Made by a program: the position numbers and the translations under genes. From positions 14,298,462 through 14,362,461 of the forward strand of contig CM059198.1 of assembly GCA_030323885.1 (NCBI GenBank): a stretch of DNA of 64,000 nt, written 5' to 3'. Below, in pieces: positions 43,611-52,797 of this stretch (position 1 is the first letter of the stretch; every line of letters begins with the position of its first letter). Source of the DNA: Branchipolynoe longqiensis. Lineage: Eukaryota > Annelida > Polychaeta > Phyllodocida > Polynoidae. The notes beneath the pieces are model-generated. The model worked only from the letters and a program-made list of their open reading frames with translations, made no database searches and was not told where the DNA came from.

Positions 43611-43966
43611 TCACCTGCAGAGCACACCCTCATTCAGTTCAAGCAGGTCCCACTGATTTACAATCTTACGAGTCATTGCATTCTCCACCGCCAGCTCCTC
43701 ATGCAAACGCTTAGAGCGGCCCTCCTCCAACCACCTGACTACACATAGTATGGAGGAGTCGTGCGCCAGACGCACCTCTGATAATGTCCATAGTTCATCA
43801 TCATCTATGTCCGCCAGACGCATCGCATATATAGCTGTGAGCACACAATTATGCATGCCGCAATAGGTGTAGTCACCCCGGCCACCCTTGTGAACCGGAA
43901 TCCTACTCAGGCTGTCTGCATTGATATGCTTCACTCCCTTCTGTAATATATGGAAGTAGCGTCGCA
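43611..43966 (-). pseudogene. Ty3-C RNase H end and linker
   Basis: FHILQKGVKHINADSLSRIP is the typical RNase H C-terminus. It is followed by the acidic linker LTAIYAMRLADIDDDELW. The upstream half of RNase H lies beyond 45465, so the 43967-45465 block is an insertion. Confidence 0.75.
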
Positions 43967-44104
43967 TGTTACGGGGGTATGGTCTCGCGGGCGGGAGGCC
44001 GGCGCGAGAGGGTGACACAACGCGGTCGTGTTCTGGAAGCTTGATGTAAAAATAAACGAGTTGTGAATCGGAACTCGCTGTGTCGACACGTGTTATTCAT
44101 TACA
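43967..44104 (+). repeat. Foreign LTR (Ty3-A relative)
   Basis: TGTTACGGGGG...ATTACA, 138 bp, followed directly by a TGGTGTCAG PBS at 44105. Confidence 0.7.
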
Positions 44105-44133
44105 TGGTGTCAGATATATTCAAACCCATGGAC

Positions 44134-44832
44134 ATGGCTTTAACAGGATTAAAGCCACCAGGACCGCTGTCGCTGGAGGGGAATTTAGCATTAAACTGGA
44201 GGTCTTGGCTAAATGCTTTCCAAATATACTCAACAGCGTCAGGAGCATCTAACAAAGGTGAACAAATACAATGTTGTGTGTTTCTCCATGTTACGGGCAT
44301 GGATGCCCAAAAACTGCATCAAACATTCAAAATTGATACGGAAGACAAAGACAAGATACATCCACTTATCGATGCGTTTGAAGACTACTGCATGAGCCAC
44401 ACCAATGTGATGGTTGTACGGTATAAATTCAATTCATATAATCAGTCTAGTGAAGGCATAGACGCTTACATATCTGAGTTGAAACACCGTATTGCGCTAT
44501 GTGATTATGGTGATCTTGAAGACTCTATGTTGTGCGACCGCTTGGTGTGTGGTGTCAAAGATAATAAGCTCAGAGATAAACTCCTGCAAACTCCAAATTT
44601 GTCTTTAAATCAATGTCGAGATATATGCCGAGTAAGTGAGAACTGTCATGCACAATTAAATAAGAACAACATGACAGACGAAAGCGTGGACACAGTCGGT
44701 GTGCGCAGTGCGGAACCGCAACAGCCATCGCATTACGCATCACCAGCACCACGTGATCGAACATGGGCTGGGCGCCGCACGCCTTCATCAACAACACGTG
44801 TGAAGGGCCCTCGGTGCGGATACACACATGCC
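44134..44832 (+). pseudogene. gag fragment of a Ty3-A relative
   Basis: About 233 residues beginning MALTGLKPPGPL, clearly homologous to Ty3-A gag at 29838 and continuing through RLVCGVKDNKLRDKLL and QCRDICRVSENC. It ends inside the first zinc knuckle (CGYTHA), where the opposite-strand YR fragment begins. There is no protease or RT behind it. It preserves the part of gag that U and T1 interrupt in Ty3-A. Confidence 0.8.
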
Positions 44833-44834
44833 CC

Positions 44835-45394
44835 CTATAAGGCGTCGGGGCGGACATATCGGTGGATGGCGGAGGACCGCCAGTGGCCAATGTCGCGGAC
44901 GTCCTGAAGGGTCGCCCCGGCTGCGGCACAAGCCTGGGCGGCGCCTCTGCGTATACTATGCAGAGTGTATTGTCGATAGTTTTGGACGGCGCTGTGCTCG
45001 AGCGCTTTCCGGAGGATACGGGTCATCGTCCGTGTCGTCAAGGGGCCGTCGGTGGAGGTCATGAAGGCTGGGTCGTCAGGGGCCAGTCGGGTGTGGGCGG
45101 CGTAGCGCCTCCAGGCGCGTACAGGGCAGTAGTTGGAGTTCTGTAGCCTGGGTATTCGGATGGTGTAGGCGTCATGGGGCGATCGGGAGGTCTTAGTCGA
45201 CCGCACCTTGACGATGAGGTGGGTCGTGTGGTCAGTGACGTCGGCGGCTCTGATGGTGTGCCCCGGATCGTCCCTGCGTCCGGTCACGAGGAGGTTTCCT
45301 TGTCTTAGTAGGGTGAAGTAGGCCATCAGGAGGGTCGACCTCAGGACAAGGGCCGGGTGGCCCGCGTCGGACAGGTAGTCGAAAGACAAGCCAT
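44835..45394 (-). pseudogene. Tyrosine recombinase fragment (DIRS-like)
   Basis: 185 residues with every catalytic motif: Arg in TLLRQGNLL, HSIRRGAAQ, GHWRSS and Tyr in AIHRYVRP. Residues align with the DIRS-I YR (same KVRSTKT and CPVRAW landmarks). The N-terminal arm-binding part is missing, and it directly abuts the gag fragment. It is a 5'-truncated copy from a different DIRS-like subfamily (GC-richer). Confidence 0.8.
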
Positions 45395-45469
45395 GCTTGT
45401 TTTGTAAGAAGATAGGACATTTTCAATGTGTACACTGTACACAATGTGCTCACCATATTCTCACCATAT

Positions 45470-47231
45470 TCAGATAGGGTGGCCAACCAGCGCCCCATCA
45501 TCCCCTCGGCCTCCTTGAAATTCAATAGCCACCGAAGAGAGTGATGATCTGTCCGGATAATAAAATCCGACCCCGCCAGGAAGTGCTTCCATTTCCTGCT
45601 ATGCACGACCACAGCCATCAACTCTCTTTTCGTCGTGCAGTAGTTCCGCTGTGCTTTATTAAGTGTATTACTAGCAAAAGATAGCAGGACCTCCAGCCCA
45701 TCCTGAACCTGCCTTAAAATGCCTGATATTGCAAACCCTGACGCATCAGTATCCAGAATAAATCGCCCCACCACTCGCGGATAGCGTAGCACCGGGGTCT
45801 GAGTGAAGGCTTGTTTCAGGCTCAGAAATGCCTCTTACTGAGCCTCGCCCCACACAAATTTGATTTTCTTCGCGGTGACGACCAATTCCTGCAGAGGTAC
45901 AGCCAACCGTGCAAATCAGCAATGAAATCGCGGTAGTATGACACAAATCCGAGGAACAATCCTACCTCCTTCATATCCTCAGGCCTGGGCCACCCTGTAA
46001 TCGCAGACAGTTTCTCCGGGTCTGCCTTAATCCCCCCTGCAGAAATGACACAACCTAAATACTGCATCTCCCGCCTAAAAAGCTTACACTTAGAGGCCTT
46101 GAGCTTGAGTCCATAGGATCGCAAATGATTGAAGCCATTCCTGGCATTCCTTAAGAGTATGACCGAAGACAACATCATCTAAATACACTAGGCAGATCTT
46201 CCACTGAAGACCAGCCAGCATATCCATCATCATCTTTTCAAAAGTGGCCAGCGCATTACAAAGCCCAAACGGCATCACGTTCCACTCGAATAAACCCAGA
46301 TGAGTACTGAAAGCAGTTTTAGCAATATCCTCTGGATCCATCGCTACCTGATGATAGAGCGATTGCAAATCCAGAGTGCAAAACCACTCATTCCCACCCA
46401 AACTCTAGAGTGACTCATCTATGAGCGGTAACGGGTAAGCATTTTTCCACATCACAGTATTGAGTTTTTTATAGTCAATACAGAAGCGGATGGAACCATC
46501 TTTCTTCTTGAATAAATGGACTGGTGAACTCCACGGAGAGTAACTGCTCCTAATCACAACCACTTTCTAACAGCATATGCAGCTCTGTCTCCAGTGCATC
46601 TCTTTTAGAACGCATGAAGCGCCGATAGCGAATCCTAAAAGCGGTGGCATTGCCGACTTCAATGCCATGCTTAACCACCTCAGTCCAGCCCAACATCTCA
46701 ACAGGAACTGCGAGAACTTGAAAAATATTTTCTAGAAATCTCACCACCTGAGAGCATTCAGACTCTGTGCCCACTTCGCAACCCATAGCTAAGGGTACAA
46801 GATGAGCAGGCAGGCTGCCACTTTGGGCCTGAGGCACCTCCTGGGGTGCTACGCATTCCTCCATTGTACCAAAGTTATCCGTATCAGATACGTTCCCCTG
46901 CGCTGCAATGCCCACTTCCCCTCTACTACTCCCAACACTAGAGGGACCAATTAACTGTGTCGCCTGGGCCTGCGTGAACCGCAAATCAGGCCAGCCCGTA
47001 CCCCAGTTACCCAATAACTGCGAACAGCTGACCGAGCAACACTGCCCACCCCCAACCTTGGTCACCACACCAACTGCATGCACAGCTGACTCCATGACCT
47101 CATTGCTGCGAGCAGTGTCAACACCAGACTGTTTACCTCGGCTTTCGCGAATTCACAATGAATATCGCCAAAGTCAGTGGCTTCACTAATCACCCCAATG
47201 GTCATACCCTTCTGCAACCTTACCGTATACC
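45470..47231 (-). pseudogene. Ty3-C PR end, reverse transcriptase and RNase H start
   Basis: 47231-46550: end of the protease-linker (VRLQKGMTIGVISEATDFG) matching 39566-40930, then the N-terminal RT region (RYRRFMRSKRDALETELHMLL). 46540-45822: LDLQSLYHQVAMD, WNVMPFGLCNALATF and catalytic VYLDDVVFG. 45792-45470: RNase H FILDTDASGFAISGIL and RTDHHSLRWLLNF. Frame changes occur near 46545, 46400, 46150 and 45830. The right end joins 56145 across LINE-A. Confidence 0.8.
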
Positions 47232-47486
47232 AATGACAACATGGCGACCGTGACTGGACGTTAATCTTACGCGGACGCTGATTATCGCGAATCCAATATA
47301 CTAAAGCGTGCATAAAAACCAAGACTAAGCGGACTTTCCTCACAAACATCCCAGGATAATATATAGACATCAGAGGATACTACAGGATAGACCTGTGAGG
47401 AGGAATATAGTGAAAACCAAAACAAAACAACCGTGTCGACCGTTAGATACGGCGGGAATCGCCGAAAACGGCGAAAACAAGGCTAT

Positions 47487-47735
47487 GGATTGCCAGGATT
47501 TGTATCCTCTGATACAACGCACATACCAGCACTCACAGCTAAGTACCATGGCATACTATCACCCATATACTTTGCTTCACTGTTGATGTGTGTGTGTGTG
47601 TGATTTATAATGTCTAAATAACTCAAAACCACTGTTGAGTTGAGTGGGCTGGTGGATTCCCCTATTATCACCCACCAGTTATCACTCACCAGCATACAAA
47701 TAGTCATAACCAAACTGCTTTATTTTGCTTTACTA
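47487..47735. other. LINE-A 5' region, unassigned segment
   Basis: Contains a (TG)8 run at 47585-47602. No repeat match found elsewhere in the window. Confidence 0.3.
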
Positions 47736-47744
47736 GCTTCTACC

Positions 47745-48374
47745 AGAGAGCGTGTATATAGACAGATGAGAGGGACAACTCCCGCGAAAAACGGTAACAC
47801 AGGCTACAGTGGCGTTCCTGGCGGTTAGTGTTGAACAAGCCTTGAGTTTGCCGGTACGCTCAATGCAAAACATTTGTTTTTATTCAAAATTAATAGAAAT
47901 CCAGAAGCCTAACCTTATCAATTTAATATAATCCTTTTGGTAAACATGTTTTCTATATGTCTTCCAAGCGGTTTGTTTCTATGTGGTGTAGTTTTAGAGA
48001 TATTTCACTTTTTCTGTACGAAGACTGCTCAAGGCCATTGACAATGCCTTGAGTTTGCCGTAAGCGTAGTGAAAAACGTCAGTTTTATTCAAAATTAATA
48101 GAAATCCAGAAGCCTAACCATATCAATTTAATATAATCTTGTTGGTAAACATGTTTTCTATGTGTATTCCAATCAGTTTATTTCTAGGTTTTGTAGTTTT
48201 AGAGATATTTAACGTTTTCTGTATGAAGATTGCTCACTGCCATTGAAAATGCCTTGAGGTTTGCCCGTATGCTTAAGCTGTTCAACAACCACCACTTGGA
48301 GCGCCACAGTCGGCAGATGTTACATGCTCTAGTATTGGAGTTGTCCCTCTCATCTGTTTATATACACGCTCTCT
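47745..48374. mobile_element. TIR element V (630 bp) with two S units
   Basis: 38-bp terminal inverted repeats beginning AGAGAGCGTGTATATA, one mismatch between arms. A perfect 9-bp target duplication GCTTCTACC flanks it (47736-47744, 48375-48383). Nine-base duplications are usual for Mutator-like elements; assignment is inferred. The interior holds two S repeat units. No transposase. Confidence 0.85.
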
Positions 48375-48404
48375 GCTTCTACCTAGGATTCTATCCTCTG
48401 CTGT

Positions 48405-48612
48405 AAAACAACATATAAGGAGGAATAAAGGAGGAAAATAAATCAACAATAAAATAACAAATAAGGAGGAATAAAGGAGGAAAATAAATCAACAACAAAA
48501 TAAAATAACATATAAGGAGGAATAAAGGAGGAAAATAAATCAACAACAAAATAAAATAACATATAAGGAGGAATAAAGGAGGAAAATAAATCAACAACAA
48601 AATAAAATCAAA
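48405..48612 (+). repeat. 46-51-bp tandem repeats ahead of LINE-A ORF1
   Basis: ataaggaggaataaaggagg recurs at 48415, 48461, 48512 and 48563. It ends 40 bp before the ORF1 ATG. Tandem 5' monomers are promoter parts in some LINEs; here that is inference. Confidence 0.8.
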
Positions 48613-48938
48613 AACAAAAAACACCAACAGTGAGACACAAACGATAACACCATGACAACTGAAGAAAAAAACATAACAAAAGAGGAGATAGTCAGTCTCG
48701 TGATAGAGACAGTTAAACTAGAATTGAGATGGAAAAACATGCCCCCAAAAACCAACAAAAACAACGGACAAAAAACAAACGAAACGGACAACGGGCGGAA
48801 CAACACGGCTAAAAATACAGACCTAAGCTGGAACAAGCTCCAGGAGCTCCAAGTAGCATACAACACTCTAAAAATTGAGTGTGCCTGGTACAAAGCTGAA
48901 TATGAAAAGGTGAAAAGCAAACAAGATAGGGAAAACAA

Positions 48939-49290
48939 TCAATCATTCAATAGTTCCGTCCTCTAGTCGAGGGTTGGATGCAATGGTTCTCCACTTGTCC
49001 CGATGTTGTGCTGTTCTGATAGACTGTGAATAATTCAAGCCTGTCCACTGTGAAATATTTGGGGGCGATGAAAATGGGAAATAGCTTGTACAGGATCCTG
49101 GTCACAGCACCAGTGTCATGGGGGCGATGAAAATGGGAAATACTGTGCCTAGAGCGGGACTCGAACCCACATCTCTTTGCATTCCGGGCCAGTGTGCTAA
49201 CCATTACACCACCTAGGCTCCCTGATATGAACACTCTCGCCACGCCTACCTGTCTGTGGTTATTGCCTGAGAGGTCAGTGCAGACCACTA
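48939..49290 (-). repeat. tRNA-derived SINE at the RTE 3' end
   Basis: The tRNA-like unit 49222-49150 has a pairing acceptor (GCCTAGG with TCTAGGC), box A taatggttagcacactgg and box B gggttcgagtcccgc, but the anticodon stem does not pair. A preceding module shares cactgacctctcaggcaa with 2505. The body carries two copies of tatttcccattttcatcgcc (about 49064-49083 and 49121-49140). Confidence 0.65.
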
Positions 49291-51309
49291 CACCATGATG
49301 TTCTTGGTCTCCCTCTCCCTCTGCTGCCATTCACCTTCCCTTCCAACAATGTACGGTATATTGAACTCTGACGAATGATGTGGCCAAAATAAATAAGTTT
49401 CTTTGTCTGTATAGTGGCAAACAAGCTTTTCTTATTTTTAATTTTTCTGAGAACTTCTTTGTTGGTGATCTTCTTTGTCCATGATATTTTCATCATCCTT
49501 CGATAAGTCCACATCTCAAATGCTGCTAAACGTTTGTACATTTTCTTAGAGATTGTCCATGTCTCTGCCCCATACATTAGAGTAGACCACACATAACACT
49601 GAAGAATACGCTTCCTTGTTTGTATTAATATCTTACTTGATGTTAACACTCTATACATTTTGGAGAATGTTGTTCGGGCTATTGTTATCCTTCTTTTAAT
49701 TTCTTCCTCACATCTCCCATCATTTGTAATCTTTTGTCCGAGATATATGAATTCGGATACTTGTTCTATGTTTGTGCCATCTATGGTTATATTGACATTT
49801 GGTTTATCTGTCTTTTTACTTATAACCATTGTTTTGGTCTTCCTGGCATTCATCTTCATGTTGAATAGTATTCCAGCTTTATTGATTCTATTCACTATAT
49901 CTTGTAGGTTTTTCTCACTGTCTGCTAGTATTACACTGTCATCGGCATATCTAAGATTGTTGATGTTCATGCCACCTATTGTCACTCCCTTGCAATCTTC
50001 AATGTGTCTGAAAATCATCTCTGTGTACAGGTTAAATAGACATGGTGACAATACACACCCCTGTCGAACTCCTCGTTTAATCATAACTTCATCCGATAGG
50101 CCCTGCTCCATTTTTATAAATGCACGTTGTGTCCAGTATAAGTTCACAATATCTTGTAAAACATTTGATTAACAGTTCATGATTGACTCGGTCGAAGGCC
50201 TTCTCATAGTCAATAAAGCAGGCATAAACATCCTGGTTCACTTCACAATAACGTTCACAAATCATTCTCATATTGAAAATCCCTTCACGTGTACCTCTTC
50301 CAGATATAAACCCACTTTGTACGTTACTGATTTGTTCTTCAATTTTCTGTCTGTTTCTCAGTAAAATTATTTTCAGGATCATCTTCAACATATGACTCAT
50401 CAGGCTTAGTGTTCTGTACTCAGTACACAATGTTGGTTTTAGCTTCTTTGGGAGTCGTACAAATATGGATTCATTCATATTCAATGGTATAAATCCAGTC
50501 TCATAGATGTCATTTACTAGCTTATGAATGATTTGAATCCCCACTTCATCTAGTCCTTTTATCATTTCTGATGTTATCTGGTCACTTCCAGGAGCCTTAC
50601 CTGACTTTAGATCATTGATAGCCTTCTCAACCTCTGATACTAATATAATATTCCCATCTTCTTTCTCAATTGTGGGTGGGTTCCCTCTGTCATCATTGTA
50701 TAGTTCGTTTACATATTCTTCCCATCTGGACTTTATTTCATCTTCTTCAAAGAGCATTTTGCCGTCTTTGTTCTTGATACATTTACTGCTTCTCTGTCTG
50801 TATCCTTGACCTGTTATCTCTTTCACTTTCTTGTGCATCTCTCTTGAACGATGTTGAGACTCAAGTTGTTCCACTACTTCACACTTCTTATTCCACCATT
50901 CATCTTTAGCTTTTTTGCATTCATCTTCTATTTCATTCTTCAGGTGTTTGTATTTAGGTGGATCAGTGGTTTTCACTTTCTTCCTTTCTGCCATCTTTTC
51001 TAGTATGGTTTGCGTCATCCATGATCATTCTTCAGGTGTTTGTATTTAGGTGGATCAGTGGTTTTCACTTTCTTCCTTTCTGCCATCTTTTCTAGTATGG
51101 TTTGCGTCATCCATGATTGCTTTGTCTCTCGTTTTATATTTGGTAACACCTCCTCTGCTGACTTGACCATGCTTTCTCTGAGAACTTCCCATTCCATTTC
51201 AATGTTGGTATACTCTCTCTGAGGAGTTTCTTCATTCATCAGTACACTGAATTTGTTATGAACAGAGACATTATACTTAGTTCTGTATTTTGCATCTTTT
51301 AACATGTTC
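49275..51309 (-). pseudogene. RTE-like reverse transcriptase
   Basis: Frame 51018-50089: KYKHLKNEIEDECKKAK, AINDLKSGKAPGSDQI, SGFISGRGTREGIFNMRM and ACFIDYEKAFDRVNH. Frame 50147-49275: MIKRGVRQGCVLSPCLFNLY, the catalytic LRYADDSVILAD, ADSEKNLQDIVNRI, TLMYGAETWTISK and a C-terminal GRGRPRTSW. One frameshift joins them near 50110. A 92-bp tandem duplication at 50934-51117 repeats the N-terminal codons (MTQTILEKMAERKKVK twice) and breaks the frame. Family RTE-like by motif wording; could be a related clade. Confidence 0.8.
50934..51117. repeat. 92-bp tandem duplication
   Basis: cattcttcaggtgtttg starts at 50934 and 51026; the two units are essentially identical, so the event is recent. Confidence 0.9.
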
Positions 51310-51802
51310 AGGGAAAACAACACACCCAAAAAAACTGAAACCAAAACAACCACCGAGACAAAAATTACTACCGAAACTACCCCAAAAATGAAACCAGAAC
51401 CTGAGAACAGAAAACTCAGTGTCGTGATACATGGGGTTCCTGAAAAAGAGGATGAAAAAATAGAATCCACAGTAACTGACATACTAAGTGAAGCTGAGTG
51501 TAATTTTGGTTGGACGGTAGTAACAAAAGCCTACCGGCTAGGAAAAAAACCGAGACAAAAAAAAGAAAAAACACAAGGAACAGTCGAACCAGAAAATAAA
51601 CAGGAAATAGATGGCAACAAAAAGCAGGAGACTGCAGATCCAATCAAATCAGACAGCAAAAAATCGACTGACAGACCCAGAAGCATAAGAATACAACTAG
51701 AAAAGGAAGCGCACAAAAGGAGCTCTTCCAAAAAAGAAAACACTACAGACGAAAAAAAACTATGTAAAGGTAACGATCAGGCCTGTCAGGACAGAAAACG
51801 AA

Positions 51803-52465
51803 ATGCTGAGTGAAAAAACGGTGCAGCAAATGTACACACTCGCGCAGGAAACAAAAAATGAAAAAATCCAATCGATCAAAATGAAGGGCTGCAACATAGA
51901 GATAAATGGGAAAACCTACAAACCCCAAGAATTCGATAACATAAAATTCAAAGAAATAAGCCCTGAAAAAGCAGCTACCAGAGATCATGAATGGGGAGTG
52001 TCCTTCCAGGGACACAACTCTCCTTTCAGCAACCTCTACAAGTGTAAAATAGCAGGAAAAGATGGGAAAATATACTCATCTGCTGAACAGTACTACTGTT
52101 CGATCATGGCCAAGTACCATGACAAGTACGACCTAATGAGACTCATTGACAACACGGAAAACCCCTACACAGTGAAGGCGATTGCAAAGAAAGTGTGGAG
52201 GACACCAGAATGGTGTAAAACAAACGAGAAAGTCCTAGAGGACATTGTCAGGGCCAAGATCACGCAAAGCGAAGAATTAAAGCAAAAATTGATGAACGCT
52301 CCAGGCAAAGCAGTCAGAGAATGCACCAGATGCCCATATTGGGGAACAGGCATTTTCTTAACCAATGCAAATGAATGGGAAATTGACAAACAAGGATACA
52401 AAAATAAAATGGGAGAAATCCTCCAAAAAATCAAGGAAAGCCTAATAAATGAAGCAAAAAATTAA
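51803..52465 (+). CDS. LINE-A ORF1 C-terminal part with NADAR domain
   Basis: 220 residues. Residues 1-57 finish the ORF1 CTD (VQQMYTLAQETKNEKI). Residues ~61-218 match the NADAR/YbiA-like (DUF1768) pattern in order: VSFQGHNSPFSNLY, an I.GK.G..Y.(S)AEQYY segment with the conserved Glu, AIAKKV, W, VLEDIVRAKITQSEELKQKL, CPYWGTG and a final MGEILQKIKESL helix. Known NADAR proteins cleave N-glycosidic bonds (riboflavin-pathway intermediates) or remove ADP-ribose from guanine. Here it is fused to a LINE RNA-binding protein; its role is unknown. The frame itself is open and ends TAA. A near copy of the last helix codons follows the stop (52466-52499). Confidence 0.8.
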   Translation: MLSEKTVQQMYTLAQETKNEKIQSIKMKGCNIEINGKTYKPQEFDNIKFKEISPEKAATRDHEWGVSFQGHNSPFSNLYKCKIAGKDGKIYSSAEQYYCSIMAKYHDKYDLMRLIDNTENPYTVKAIAKKVWRTPEWCKTNEKVLEDIVRAKITQSEELKQKLMNAPGKAVRECTRCPYWGTGIFLTNANEWEIDKQGYKNKMGEILQKIKESLINEAKN

Positions 52466-52797
52466 GATGGGAGACATCCTCCAAAAAGTAAAGGAAGGTC
52501 TGTCGAATACCAACGAATAAATAAAGATATAAATAAATCAAATATAATAATCAAAATAAATAAACAAACAGCAAAACAAAATTTAAAGCACTAGAAATAC
52601 TGTATATAACTAAAACCCATTCCAGGGCATGTACCTCCCCTCCACTCGCACAGGTGCAGTCTATGGTAATGTATGAAATTATATAACAAAACAGGGCATA
52701 TGTACTGTATGCACCAGCCCATAGGCCCATAAAACAATCTAAACAAAGTTAAAAACTCGCGAAATCTAGCAAACGCCAAACCTAAAGGTAAAGAAAG

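Larger units (their letters stand above)
48939..51309 (-). mobile_element. 5'-truncated RTE-like LINE ending in a SINE
   Basis: Inserted into LINE-A ORF1 with an 11-bp target duplication AGGGAAAACAA (48928-48938 and 51310-51320). Its 3' end (left) has a (TTGA/TGAT)-type tail seen as caatcaatcattcaa. From right to left: partial RT ORF (51309-49275), then two tRNA-like modules and a SINE body down to 48939. No endonuclease part is present, so it is 5' truncated. Confidence 0.8.
48652..51813 (+). pseudogene. LINE-A ORF1, N-terminal and RRM part (split by RTE insertion)
   Basis: Exactly collinear on both sides of the insertion: codons run to 48938, then resume in the same frame at 51321 (…RENN / TPKKTET). 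Residues from the start include a Lys/Asn/Gln-rich N-terminus and an amphipathic, probably coiled-coil stretch. After the insertion comes KLSVVIHGVPE...YRLGKK (~51411-51545), an L1-type ORF1 RRM start, and RPRSIRIQLEKEAHKR (~51676), the usual ORF1 C-terminal domain pattern. ORF1 proteins bind element RNA. A one-base shift near 51768 moves the frame, so the rest continues as 51803-52465. Confidence 0.75.

Noticed and set aside
48405..48612. CRISPR-like array
   Set aside because: Repeats are contiguous with no unique spacers, in a eukaryotic LINE leader.
49140..49225. Functional tRNA gene on the minus strand
   Set aside because: Acceptor and T arms pair, but the anticodon stem does not, and the unit continues into a SINE body with relatives at 2.3-2.6 kb.
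51803..52465. Bacterial contamination or a phage-defence locus because of NADAR
   Set aside because: It is in phase with an L1-type ORF1, flanked by LINE ORF2 and nested in Ty3 and LINE sequence; base use matches the LINE.
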